Of a stretch of DNA of 64,000 bases, positions 53,222 to 63,205 are shown one piece after another; the first letter of the stretch is position 1, and each line of letters starts with the position of its first letter. The position numbers and the translations under genes are program-made. The stretch is from Labilibaculum manganireducens. Lineage in GTDB: Bacteria; Bacteroidota; Bacteroidia; Bacteroidales; Marinifilaceae. The stretch spans positions 1 through 64,000 of the forward strand of contig NZ_MVDE01000006.1 of NCBI RefSeq assembly GCF_002843385.1, written 5' to 3'. The notes below the pieces were generated by a model, which was given only the letters and a program-made list of their open reading frames with translations, was not told where the DNA came from and did no database searches.

Positions 53222-56200
53222 ATGGAAAAACGATTTACAAGGTATTGGTTTCCTTTGGGAAGCAGTACAAAAACCTTGTTGCGATTAACGTTGACTAATC
53301 TTTTTGTTTTTGCAACAATGCTTACCGGAAGGGCGGATGATCATAATCCCCAAGGTGAGGGGTATCAGCTGTTATCTGATAATAACAAACCCTCTCTGTA
53401 TGAAAATTCGTCGCTGGAAGTTCAGAAAAAAAAGGAGATTGAAGGATCTGTTAAAGACAAGAGTGGAATGGGATTACCTGGTGTTAATGTATTTGTTAAA
53501 GGTACATTCATTGGTGTAACCACTGATATTAACGGTCATTATGCTATAAGTGTTCCTGCAGAAGCCGAGCTTTTGGTTTATTCTTTTGTGGGCATGCTTG
53601 AAAAGGAGATGGCTATTGGAAACAAGCTTACGATTGATGTTGTTATGGAAGAATCAAGCATTGATCTGGATGAGGTGGTTGCCATTGCCTATGGTTCGCA
53701 AAAAAAGACCACAATTACTGGAGCTGTGTCTACAGTTTCAGGAGAGCAATTATTAAAAACTCCAACAGGATCTTTGTCTAATGCATTATCTGGTTCGGTA
53801 ACAGGATTGTCATCGGTACAATATTCCGGAGAACCGGGAGCGGATGATGCTGAGATTTATATTAGAGGTGTAACGACATTGAACAATTCGTCTCCTTTGA
53901 TTCAGGTGGATGGTGTTGAACGTGAGTTTTCTCAGTTAGATCCGAATGAAATAGAAAGCATTACTATTTTAAAAGATGCTTCGGCAACGGCTGTTTTTGG
54001 TGTGCGTGGAGCCAATGGTGTTATATTAATTACTACCAAACGAGGAAAAGAAGGAAAGGCTAAAATATCTTTTTCATCTTCTACTGGTTATCAAATGCCC
54101 ACAAAATTGCTTGAATTTGCAGACAGTTATGAATATGCAAGTTATTATAATGAAGCGCAGGCTAATGATGGTGTGAGCGCTGGTAGTTATAAATTTCAGC
54201 CTGATGTTCTGGAAGCTTTCAAAACACATTCTGATCCAATACTATATCCGGATGTAGATTGGCTTGATCAATTATTAAAGAAGGGAGCAATTCAAACTCA
54301 GCATAATGTAAATATCTCTGGAGGAGCTGAGAAAATAAGATATTTTGTGTCTCTGGGAGCCTTTACACAAGAAGGTTTATTTAAGACTTTTGATTCGGGT
54401 TACGATTTTAATTTTGATTTCAAACGTTATAATTACCGTGCTAACCTTGATTATGATATTTCAGAAAGCACTTTGTTAACTCTAAATTTAGGTGGTCGTA
54501 TAGAAGATAAAAACACTCCGATTTCTAACGAAGATCAGAATCAGTTATTTCGTCAGCTTTATTGGGCAACTCCTTTCGGTGGTGCAGGTATAATTGATGG
54601 AAAAAGGGTTGTGACAAATACTGATTATTTGCCGGATGCCGGTAGTGATGGACTTTCTCCTTACTATGGAAAAGGATATAATGCTAAATCAACTAATGTG
54701 CTTAATGTTGATTTGGCTTTAAAGCAGAAGCTTGATTTTGTTACAGAAGGCTTATATTTTAAAGTTAAGGGTTCCTATAACAGCACATTTTATCATACAA
54801 AAACCAGAAGTTCATCCACTCCTTTTTATACTCCGGTTAAGACAAGTGATGGGGGAATTGAATATAAGAAAAGTGGGGATGATGCAGAGCTTAATTATGG
54901 TGAAAGTTTTGATAAAGGACGTAATTGGTATGCTGAAGCAAGTGTAAACTACGATCGTAAATATGGAAAGCACACTATTGGCGCTCTTGCTTTGTACACT
55001 CAATCTAAAAAATATTATCCAAAACAATATACCGATATTCCATCAGGTTATGTAGGAATGGTTGGTCGTATAACATATGATTGGAGTACCCGCTATATGG
55101 CAGAGTTTAATGTTGGATACAATGGATCCGAAAATTTTGCACGTGCTAAGCGATATGGATTCTTTCCTGCTGGATCTTTAGCTTGGGTTGTATCTGAAGA
55201 AAACTTCATGAAGGAATTTAAAAATGTCATTAATTACATGAAATTGAGAGGTTCATATGGAGTTGTAGGTAATGATAAATACTATGTAGGAGATACGCAG
55301 CAACGATTTATGTACATTCCTGATTCCTATGTGCTTGGTGGAAGTGGGTATAATTTTGGAACAAATGTAGGTTCAAATCAACCAGGAGCCTATGAAAGTT
55401 CAAAATCGAATAAAGATGTAACATGGGAAAAAGCTTACAAGCAAAATTATGGTATTGATTTGGCATTCTTAAAAGAGCGTTTTAAAGTATCTGTAGATGT
55501 ATTTAGTGAGCACCGAGAAGATATTTTAGTGAAGTCTGAAACGACACCTAATATTGTAGGCGTTTCTTTGCCAGTTATAAATATGGGGGTAGTTGATAGT
55601 CATGGTTATGAAATTGCCTTGAAATGGAATGATGACATAGGCGAAAATTTTAAATATTGGGTGAACATGAACCTCTCATTTGCAAAAAATAAAATTATTG
55701 AAAAGGGAGAAGTTAAGCCCAATGAAGATTATATGAGGCAAACCGGCAGACCCGTGGGATCTAATATCATTCGTAAATTTTGGGGTTTCTATGATGAAAC
55801 AGCTAATGACCGGTATAAAGCTCAATATGGGCAGGATATTGCTGTACACGCAGGAGGTTTAGAGCCGGGAGATGTTGTTTATGTTGATTTAAATAAAGAC
55901 GGAACAATTGATTCGGATGATGTAACAAAAGCTGGTTATACCAATAATCCGGAGTATGTGGCAGGTATGAATCTTGGCTTTTCATGGAAGAACCTGGATT
56001 TTAGTATGCAGTGGACTGGAGCTTGGAATACTTCACGCTTACTTCAGGAAACATTTCGTAATCCGATGGGAGATACGAATACAAAAGGTTTGTTATCGTA
56101 TCAATACAAACAGCGTTGGACTCCTGAAACAGCTTCAACAGCAAAATTACCACGTGCTACTCTTGCTCATAAAACAAATAATTATCAAAGTTCTGATTTG

Positions 56201-56431
56201 TTTTTAGTTGACGCCAGCTACCTGCGGTTGAAAAATATTGAAATAGGCTATAAGTTAAATCTTCCGGTGTTTCAAAGAGCTGGTATAGACAATTGCCGCT
56301 TATATCTTAGTGGTTATAACTTACTTACATTTTCAAAATTTAAGTTAGGTGATCCGGAATCAAAAACGAGTTCCCGACCAGCGTATCCATTAACAAGGGT
56401 GATAAATCTAGGATTGAAATTGGCTTTTTAA
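53222..56431 (+). CDS. SusC/RagA transporter, no STN domain
   Basis: TonB-dependent oligosaccharide importer. An N-terminal hydrophobic segment (about residues 20-37) and short spacer precede a carboxypeptidase-regulatory-like domain (about 70-145, EGSVKDKSGMGLPGVNV). The plug (about 155-275) has IAYGSQKKTTITGAV, IYIRGVTTLNNSSPLIQVDG and LKDASATAVFGVRGANGVIL, and the barrel ends VINLGLKLAF. There is no STN domain, consistent with control by the HTCS rather than the sigma/FecR pair. SusD follows after about 20 bases. Confidence 0.94.
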   Translation: MEKRFTRYWFPLGSSTKTLLRLTLTNLFVFATMLTGRADDHNPQGEGYQLLSDNNKPSLYENSSLEVQKKKEIEGSVKDKSGMGLPGVNVFVKGTFIGVTTDINGHYAISVPAEAELLVYSFVGMLEKEMAIGNKLTIDVVMEESSIDLDEVVAIAYGSQKKTTITGAVSTVSGEQLLKTPTGSLSNALSGSVTGLSSVQYSGEPGADDAEIYIRGVTTLNNSSPLIQVDGVEREFSQLDPNEIESITILKDASATAVFGVRGANGVILITTKRGKEGKAKISFSSSTGYQMPTKLLEFADSYEYASYYNEAQANDGVSAGSYKFQPDVLEAFKTHSDPILYPDVDWLDQLLKKGAIQTQHNVNISGGAEKIRYFVSLGAFTQEGLFKTFDSGYDFNFDFKRYNYRANLDYDISESTLLTLNLGGRIEDKNTPISNEDQNQLFRQLYWATPFGGAGIIDGKRVVTNTDYLPDAGSDGLSPYYGKGYNAKSTNVLNVDLALKQKLDFVTEGLYFKVKGSYNSTFYHTKTRSSSTPFYTPVKTSDGGIEYKKSGDDAELNYGESFDKGRNWYAEASVNYDRKYGKHTIGALALYTQSKKYYPKQYTDIPSGYVGMVGRITYDWSTRYMAEFNVGYNGSENFARAKRYGFFPAGSLAWVVSEENFMKEFKNVINYMKLRGSYGVVGNDKYYVGDTQQRFMYIPDSYVLGGSGYNFGTNVGSNQPGAYESSKSNKDVTWEKAYKQNYGIDLAFLKERFKVSVDVFSEHREDILVKSETTPNIVGVSLPVINMGVVDSHGYEIALKWNDDIGENFKYWVNMNLSFAKNKIIEKGEVKPNEDYMRQTGRPVGSNIIRKFWGFYDETANDRYKAQYGQDIAVHAGGLEPGDVVYVDLNKDGTIDSDDVTKAGYTNNPEYVAGMNLGFSWKNLDFSMQWTGAWNTSRLLQETFRNPMGDTNTKGLLSYQYKQRWTPETASTAKLPRATLAHKTNNYQSSDLFLVDASYLRLKNIEIGYKLNLPVFQRAGIDNCRLYLSGYNLLTFSKFKLGDPESKTSSRPAYPLTRVINLGLKLAF

Positions 56432-56450
56432 TTCTTTAATGTATACTACT

Positions 56451-58334
56451 ATGAAAAATATAAAATTATTACTTGTGTCATTTGTAATTGGCACATTAAC
56501 AGTTGTTTCATGTGTTGATGATGTAACAGTTGGAGATGACTTTTTAGAAAAGCAACCAGGTGTTGATGTTACTCAGGATACGATATTTAGTAATGCAGAA
56601 TATTCACGACGCTTTTTGTGGAATACATATAGTAAACTGTATTATGGACTGCCGGTTTATTGGAATAGTATTGATAATAAAATGAACATGGGAATGTTCG
56701 AAACTTTGTCTGACTGTTGGCATAGCCATTTAAGTTGGGATGGAGTCAATAGGAGCTATTATTCGGGAAGTTATAGTGCTGGTACCGAAGAGTCGAGTGA
56801 TGCTACCCGATTTGGTTTCACAAAAGAGGAGGTATGGGAAGCTGTTCGTCAGGCTTGGTTATTTATTGAAAATGTGGATAATGTACCTGATATGGAAACG
56901 GATGAAAAAGAAAGGTTGAAAGCCGAAGCAAAAGTAATTATTGCATCAAGATATTTTGACTTGTTTCGTCACTATGGAGGTTTACCTATTGTTGATCATG
57001 CATTTGAAGTTAGCAGCGATGAAGCAGCTTATTATACCAAACGTGCTACTGTGGATTCCACAGTTCTGTTTATGACTGGATTGTTGGATGAAGCAGCAAA
57101 AGTTTTGCCATGGTCGTTAGATGCTGAAGATATCTCAAATTGGGATGGTCGTTTTACATCAGCATCCGCAATGGGTTTAAAATGTAAAGTTTTGTTATTT
57201 GCGGCCAGTCCTTTGTTTAATGATAGTGAGCCTTATTGTACTGAAGGAACCCAAGATGCAGTAACCAATCTGCAAGTTTGGTATGGAGGATATAAATCGG
57301 AGTTATGGGATGAATGTTTGTCTGCTTGTACCAGCTTTTTTCAGGAGCTAAGCCATAATGGAGTTTATTCTTTAGCACAGGCATCAGGAACTGATGTTGA
57401 TGATTATCGAGAGGCTTTCCGATCTGCTTATTTTACACGGGGAAGTGGCAGTAATAACCCTGAAATGTTAATATCAACACGCATACGTTATACCTATGGT
57501 AACAATAACCAATGGGATTATTACTTCCCGCAATCTTGCCAAAATGGAGCTTTTACTCCAACACAGGAATTTATAGAAATGTTTCCTATGGCAGATGGAA
57601 CTGCTTTCAATTGGACTGATCATGTATCAGATATGTTTACAAATAGAGACCCCCGCTTGTATGAAACTGTTTTGGTCAATGGGGCTAAATATCAAGGACG
57701 TCAAGCAGAATTGTGGGTAGGTGGTCGTGAAGCTCAGCAAAATCCGGCGCAAGAAACCGGACAATATGCTACCGGTTATGCAAATTTCAAATACGTACTT
57801 GATTTTTCAGATAACTTAAATGAGCCAACTCTTTGGCCATACCTACGTTTATCGGAATTATATCTAACATATGCGGAAGCGTTAATGAAAACCGGAAATT
57901 TTGCGGAAGCGATTGCTAAAGTGGATGAAGTTAGAGCCCGGGTTGGACTAAAAGGATTGGTAGAATCAAATCCTGATAAGAATATGTTTAGCGAAAATGT
58001 GCTAATGGAAGAAATTCTTAGAGAACGGGCTTGTGAATTAGGTTTAGAAGATGTGCGTCTTTTTGATATGACCCGTAATAAAAGGGCGGATCTTTTTTCC
58101 AAGCAACTTCATGGTTTAAGAATTTATAGAGCTGACGGAATAGAAGATTCATGGTCTGATAAAAATGCAGCTACAAGAGGCGATCGTCCAAGCGAGTTTA
58201 CCTATGAAGTTTTTGAACTAACAAATGCAACCCGATCTTGGTGGACAAGTTTTTCTCCAAAATGGTACTTGTCAGCTTTTCCTCCCGTAGAAGTGAATAA
58301 AGATTATGGGTTAACACAAAATCCAGGATGGTGA
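56451..58334 (+). CDS. SusD/RagB surface glycan-binding lipoprotein
   Basis: Partner of the preceding SusC. I use the ATG at 56451, which gives MKNIKLLLVSFVIGTLTVVSC, a lipoprotein signal; an earlier Met at 56439 adds four residues. The mature start DDFLEKQPGVDVTQDTIFSN and the helix VIIASRYFDLFRHYGGLPIV are characteristic of the family, as is the C-terminal LREIL-type segment MEEILRERACELGLEDVRLF and PPVEVNKDYGLTQNPGW end. At 627 residues it is longer than SusD1 (516). Its stop is 27 bases before the next susC. Confidence 0.93.
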   Translation: MKNIKLLLVSFVIGTLTVVSCVDDVTVGDDFLEKQPGVDVTQDTIFSNAEYSRRFLWNTYSKLYYGLPVYWNSIDNKMNMGMFETLSDCWHSHLSWDGVNRSYYSGSYSAGTEESSDATRFGFTKEEVWEAVRQAWLFIENVDNVPDMETDEKERLKAEAKVIIASRYFDLFRHYGGLPIVDHAFEVSSDEAAYYTKRATVDSTVLFMTGLLDEAAKVLPWSLDAEDISNWDGRFTSASAMGLKCKVLLFAASPLFNDSEPYCTEGTQDAVTNLQVWYGGYKSELWDECLSACTSFFQELSHNGVYSLAQASGTDVDDYREAFRSAYFTRGSGSNNPEMLISTRIRYTYGNNNQWDYYFPQSCQNGAFTPTQEFIEMFPMADGTAFNWTDHVSDMFTNRDPRLYETVLVNGAKYQGRQAELWVGGREAQQNPAQETGQYATGYANFKYVLDFSDNLNEPTLWPYLRLSELYLTYAEALMKTGNFAEAIAKVDEVRARVGLKGLVESNPDKNMFSENVLMEEILRERACELGLEDVRLFDMTRNKRADLFSKQLHGLRIYRADGIEDSWSDKNAATRGDRPSEFTYEVFELTNATRSWWTSFSPKWYLSAFPPVEVNKDYGLTQNPGW

Positions 58335-58360
58335 TAAATCAAAACTGCACATTAAAAAAG

Positions 58361-61300
58361 ATGATTATGCGAATACAATATAGATATATCATACTGACCT
58401 TGTTTGTGTTTTTGACTATGAAAGGATGGTCGCAAACAGGAGACACAACAGGAAAAATTATTGATCGGAATGGAAATCCAGTTTCAGGAGCTGTTGTTTC
58501 CATCGAAAGTAATCCGGAAAATAAAGTATATACAAATGCTAATGGTGAGTTTAGTATTTTTGCTCCCGATTCAGCTGCTTTGGTTGTTCAAACCTCAAAA
58601 AATGACTTTAAAAAGGTTTCTGCTAAAAAAGGGGAATCTATAACAATACAGATGGATTTTTTCTCTGAAGCAGTAGAATTGGGGTATGGAATTCATCAAA
58701 CAATTGGGGAGTCTACTGGAGCTGTTTCGTTAACCACTCATGAGCAAGTAAATAAGCGTTCTGCGTTTAGTGTTTCCAATGCATTATATGGTAATGCACT
58801 GGGACTAACAGCGATGCAAAATAGCGGAGCTGTTTGGGATACAGGAGCTACTCTGTCAATCAGGGGCTTACAGACCTTATCAAATAATGGTATTTTAGTT
58901 GTGGTTGATGGAATAGAGCGAGATATTCAATACGTTGTACCCGAGGAGGTTGAATCGGTATCGGTATTGCGTGATGCTGCAGCTGTTGCATTGTATGGCT
59001 ATAAAGGTATTAATGGAGTCCTTTCAATTACCACTTTGCGAGGTAAATACCAGACCAGCGAAATAAATGTTAGTTATGATCATGCCTTTAACTGGCAGTC
59101 ACGCCTGCCAAAGTTTGCAGACTCATATACATATGCAAGTGCCGTAAATGAAGCATTGAGCAACGATGGTAAATCAGCTCGGTATTCTGAAAATGAACTT
59201 GGCGCTTTTAAAAGTGGAGAATATCCAAATTTGTATCCGAATATTGATTGGATGGACGAAGTGTTTCGCGAGAACGGTTGTTCAAATATGTATAATGTGA
59301 ATTTTCGTGGAGGTGGTAAAAAAGTACGCTATTTTACTATGCTTAACTTGCAGGGAAATCAGGGGTTTATTGATAATTCTGATGTAAACGATGGATATTC
59401 CACTCAAATGAAGTATTCAAAAGGTAATATTCGAACCAATTTAGATATTGATGTAAGTTCAACAACCACTGTTCAGGTTAATCTCATGGGAGTGTTAAAT
59501 GAATTTTCACGTCCCGGGCTGGGATCTGATAATTTAATATCCAAGTTATATACAACTCCATCTGCAGCTTTTCCAATAAAAACAAGTGATGGAATATGGG
59601 GCGGAAGTGAAACTTGGGGAGAAAATATGAACCCTGTTGCATTAACTCAAGCTCGTGGATACTCTAAAGGACACACTCGTTCGTTATATGCCGATGTAAA
59701 ATTAACGCAGGATCTTAATTCAATTACAGAGGGTTTAAGTGCTTCGTTGCGTGCAGGATATGATAATGTTGCGGCTTATTGGGAAGGACACACTAAAAAT
59801 TATGCCTATGCCAGCGAGAATGTCGCCAGTTGGGTAGACGGTAAACCATCTGATATTTCTACTTATTCTGCAGGAGCCGATAGTGGTATTGAGTTTGGGA
59901 GCAAATTAGATTGGCAGGATCGTCATTCAAACTTGTTTGCAAATGTAGATTACCAAAAGGAATCAGGAAAAAATAAGTTTTTTTCGTCTTTAATGTATTC
60001 GTATGAGCATCATGTGAAAAATAGTCAAAACCATACTTATTATCGTCAAAATGTTGCGGGATACATACATTACGTTTACAACAATCGTTATGTGGCTGAT
60101 CTTACTTTGGCAACTTCAGGTTCTAATAAATTGGCTCCCGGCGAAAAATGGGGATTTTCACCAACAGTTTCTGCAGCATGGATTATCTCAAATGAGAATT
60201 TTATGAAAAATGTAAAGCCTGTTGATTTTCTTAAATTAAGAGCTTCCTGGGGTGTTATAAATACCGATTATATTCCAACTGAAGATTACTGGAAGCAAAC
60301 TTTTGGCAGCGGTGGCTCATATCCTTTAGGAGGAAGTTATTCAGATTATGGTGGTATGTGGGAAGGACGTTTAGCTTCAACGAACACCAGTCGTGAAAAA
60401 GCGATAAAATATAATTTAGGTCTGGATGCCGGAATATTAAACGGTGTGGTTATTACAGCTGATGCTTACTTTGAAAAAAGAAAGGATATTTGGGTATCGG
60501 CCGGAGGTGCAAATTCTGCTGTTCTGGGAATATCATCGCCTTATACAAATGCTGGTATTGTTGATAGTTGGGGACTGGAAACCGGATTAAATTATAATAA
60601 ACAATTGGGTGATTTTAAAATATCTTTGGGCGGTAAATTTACTTTAGCTAAAAATAAAGTAAAGGAAATGCTTGAGGAGCCAAAAGCCTATGAATATCTG
60701 AGACAGACAGGAAAATCTGTCGATCAGATTTTTGGACTTCAGGCTATAGGATTCTTTGTCGATCAGGCAGATATTGCTAATAGTCCGGCTCAACAATTTA
60801 ATGAAGTAAAACCCGGGGATATTAAGTTTAAAGATCAAAATAATGATGGCGTAATTAATGACTACGATAATGTGGCGATGGGCTATAATACAAGCGTTCC
60901 TGAAATTTATTATTCTTTCGATTTGGGTTTTGAATGGAAAGGTTTAGGTCTTAGTGCTACTTTTCAAGGGGTAGAGCGATATACAGCAATATTGAATACA
61001 CAAAGTGTGTATAGGCCATTGGTTGATAATACGACTATTTCAGAGCATTATTATAATAATCGCTGGACACCGGAAAATCCATCCGCAAAGTATCCTCGCC
61101 TGACAACAGAAAGCAATGACAACAACTTTCAAACTAACTCAGTATGGCTCGCAGATGCATCTTTTCTAAAACTAAGAAACTGTGAAATTTACTATAAATT
61201 GGCTGAAACCTATCTTTCAAAACTGAGACTGAAATCAGCTAAATTTTATGTCCGTGGTATTGATTTGCTCTGCATTGATAATATCAATTTGTCAGACCCT

Positions 61301-61366
61301 GAATCTGTAGGAGTGGCATACCCGATGACTCGTTCAATAAATGTAGGTTTAGCCATTGGGTTTTAA
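58361..61366 (+). CDS. Second SusC/RagA transporter of the locus, divergent
   Basis: TonB-dependent importer without an STN domain. I use the ATG at 58361 (MIMRIQYRYIILTLFVFLTMKGWSQ signal); the frame extends back over the susD stop. A carboxypeptidase-regulatory-like domain (about residues 28-105, GKIIDRNGNPVSGAVVSIES) is followed by the plug (about 115-235; LSIRGLQTLSNNGILVVVDG, VLRDAAAVALYGYKGINGVL). The usual GYGTQ-like box is altered to LGYGIHQTIGESTGAV. The barrel ends SINVGLAIGF. It is clearly a different paralogue from the one at 53222, so the two pairs may import different products. Confidence 0.92.
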   Translation: MIMRIQYRYIILTLFVFLTMKGWSQTGDTTGKIIDRNGNPVSGAVVSIESNPENKVYTNANGEFSIFAPDSAALVVQTSKNDFKKVSAKKGESITIQMDFFSEAVELGYGIHQTIGESTGAVSLTTHEQVNKRSAFSVSNALYGNALGLTAMQNSGAVWDTGATLSIRGLQTLSNNGILVVVDGIERDIQYVVPEEVESVSVLRDAAAVALYGYKGINGVLSITTLRGKYQTSEINVSYDHAFNWQSRLPKFADSYTYASAVNEALSNDGKSARYSENELGAFKSGEYPNLYPNIDWMDEVFRENGCSNMYNVNFRGGGKKVRYFTMLNLQGNQGFIDNSDVNDGYSTQMKYSKGNIRTNLDIDVSSTTTVQVNLMGVLNEFSRPGLGSDNLISKLYTTPSAAFPIKTSDGIWGGSETWGENMNPVALTQARGYSKGHTRSLYADVKLTQDLNSITEGLSASLRAGYDNVAAYWEGHTKNYAYASENVASWVDGKPSDISTYSAGADSGIEFGSKLDWQDRHSNLFANVDYQKESGKNKFFSSLMYSYEHHVKNSQNHTYYRQNVAGYIHYVYNNRYVADLTLATSGSNKLAPGEKWGFSPTVSAAWIISNENFMKNVKPVDFLKLRASWGVINTDYIPTEDYWKQTFGSGGSYPLGGSYSDYGGMWEGRLASTNTSREKAIKYNLGLDAGILNGVVITADAYFEKRKDIWVSAGGANSAVLGISSPYTNAGIVDSWGLETGLNYNKQLGDFKISLGGKFTLAKNKVKEMLEEPKAYEYLRQTGKSVDQIFGLQAIGFFVDQADIANSPAQQFNEVKPGDIKFKDQNNDGVINDYDNVAMGYNTSVPEIYYSFDLGFEWKGLGLSATFQGVERYTAILNTQSVYRPLVDNTTISEHYYNNRWTPENPSAKYPRLTTESNDNNFQTNSVWLADASFLKLRNCEIYYKLAETYLSKLRLKSAKFYVRGIDLLCIDNINLSDPESVGVAYPMTRSINVGLAIGF

Positions 61367-61394
61367 TAATTCATTATTTAAATTTTTTCGAATT

Positions 61395-63077
61395 ATGAAA
61401 ATTAAATATATATTAATTGCTTTAGGTTTTCTCATAACGTTTAATGCGTGTGATGACGAAATGAACTATGACGAATTTGTTAGTTTAAATGAAGAGCAAG
61501 TGTTTTCAAGCTTCAGTCGTACCATGAGCTTTGTTTCCAATATTTATAATTATCTCGATTATGATTTTGGAAATTATGGAGGCGCTATGTTATCCTCGGC
61601 CTCCGATGAGGCAGATTATGTGTGGACTTCTTCTGATATTCATGATTTTTATAATGGTGCGTGGAGTGCCAGTAATGCTAAATCAAATATATGGAATAAG
61701 AGTTACGAAGCTATTCGTGCCGTCAATTTTTATCTGGATGCTTCAGAGGGTCAAACGTTTTCTGACTTTAAATACAATGAAGATTATAATGAGCAAATGG
61801 AACGTTATGAGCGTTACCAATATGAAGTGCGTTTTTTGAGAGCTTATTTTTATTTTAATCTTGTGAGACAATATGGTGATGTTCCTTTGGTAACAAAAGT
61901 GCTAACGGAAGATGAAGCTAATTCAGTTTTTCGCACCGATAAGTCAGAAATATTTGATTTTATTGTTGCTGAGTGCGACAGGATTGTGAATAATTTACCT
62001 GTTACATATGAGGACTTATCTTACACTGAGACTGGTCGTGTTAGTAGAGCCGCAGTATTGGCATTGAAAGCTCGTACGCTTCTTTATCAAGCAAGTTCAC
62101 TTTTCAATACGAGCAATGAGTCATCTTTATGGTATAAGGCCGCTTTGGCGAATAAGGCCGTAATAGATTCTTGTTCACAGTATGGTATTGTATTGGGCAA
62201 ATACTCTGATTTATGGGGAACAGATAATTATAAAAATTCAGAAATGATATTCGTTCGCAGGGTAGGTTCATTAAATTCTTTGGAGTCTCATAACTTTCCT
62301 ATTGGAGTTGAAGGGGGAAATTCAGGTAATTGTCCTACTCAAACTTTAGTGGATGCTTATGAAATGAAATCTACCGGATTATTATGGAATGAAGATGGTA
62401 GTGGATACAATTCTAATAAGCCCTATGAAGGGAGAGATCCGCGTTTTAATATGACTGTTGCTAAAAATGGAGATACTGGCTGGCCTACTTACAACAATTC
62501 TGAATTGCAGATTTTTGAAGGAGGAGCAAATGGTTCACCTATTTCAGGCGCTTCAACTACAGGCTATTATTTAAAAAAATATATAGATGCTTCTGTAGAT
62601 TTGCGTTCAAATCATGTGACGAGCAAGCGTCATTCATGGATTACATATCGTTTGGGTGAATTTTACTTAAATTATGCCGAAGCTGTTTATCATTATTTGG
62701 GATCTCCGGATGCAACAAGTGCTGATTTTGATATTTCTGCTGTTGATGCAGTAAATGTAATCCGACATCGATCAGATGTGAACATGCCTTCTTTGTCTGC
62801 AGGTTTAACAAATGTTGAGTTTGAAGCTAAATATAAAAATGAGCGCATGGTTGAATTAGCCTTTGAAGGACATCGGTTTTGGGATGTAAGACGATGGAAA
62901 GAGGGAGAAGTTTTAAAAAGTGTTACCTGTATGAAGATAGAACAAAAAGAGGATGAATCTTTTAAATACAGCAGATTTGAGAAAGAAAGATCTTGGGATA
63001 ACAAGATGTACCTTTTTCCTATTCCAGATTCTGAAATTAGGAAGAATCCAAATCTAACTCAAAATACAGGATGGTAG
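61395..63077 (+). CDS. SusD/RagB surface glycan-binding lipoprotein (third)
   Basis: Partner of the SusC at 58361. The ATG at 61395 gives MKIKYILIALGFLITFNAC, a lipoprotein signal; the frame opens earlier at 61356 inside the susC end. TPR-type segment YEVRFLRAYFYFNLVRQYGDVPLV and the C-terminal NERMVELAFEGHRFWDVRRWKEGEVL, FPIPDSEIRKNPNLTQNTGW are diagnostic of the SusD family. At 560 residues it is of usual length. A dispersed repeat unit begins 34 bases after its stop. Confidence 0.94.
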   Translation: MKIKYILIALGFLITFNACDDEMNYDEFVSLNEEQVFSSFSRTMSFVSNIYNYLDYDFGNYGGAMLSSASDEADYVWTSSDIHDFYNGAWSASNAKSNIWNKSYEAIRAVNFYLDASEGQTFSDFKYNEDYNEQMERYERYQYEVRFLRAYFYFNLVRQYGDVPLVTKVLTEDEANSVFRTDKSEIFDFIVAECDRIVNNLPVTYEDLSYTETGRVSRAAVLALKARTLLYQASSLFNTSNESSLWYKAALANKAVIDSCSQYGIVLGKYSDLWGTDNYKNSEMIFVRRVGSLNSLESHNFPIGVEGGNSGNCPTQTLVDAYEMKSTGLLWNEDGSGYNSNKPYEGRDPRFNMTVAKNGDTGWPTYNNSELQIFEGGANGSPISGASTTGYYLKKYIDASVDLRSNHVTSKRHSWITYRLGEFYLNYAEAVYHYLGSPDATSADFDISAVDAVNVIRHRSDVNMPSLSAGLTNVEFEAKYKNERMVELAFEGHRFWDVRRWKEGEVLKSVTCMKIEQKEDESFKYSRFEKERSWDNKMYLFPIPDSEIRKNPNLTQNTGW

Positions 63078-63110
63078 TGCTAAGTATAAAAATTATAAAC
63101 TAGTATCAAT

Positions 63111-63205
63111 ATGAAACGTCCAAGCCAAGGTGATTTTTACACACAGAGGGATGATTATTCCAGCATGGTAAGTTCCATATAGCAACTAAAACAAATTATA
63201 ATTAT
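63111..63205 (+). repeat. ATGAAACG repeat, unit C1 (short form)
   Basis: 95 bases starting ATGAAACGTCCA, with ACACACAGAGGGATGATTA and CAGCATGGTAAGTTCCATAT, and no CCCGAA hairpin. It ends TTATAATTAT immediately before the start codon (ATGAAAC) of the following lipoprotein gene. A 23-codon frame (MKRPSQGDFYTQRDDY...) is open from its first base. Confidence 0.82.
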
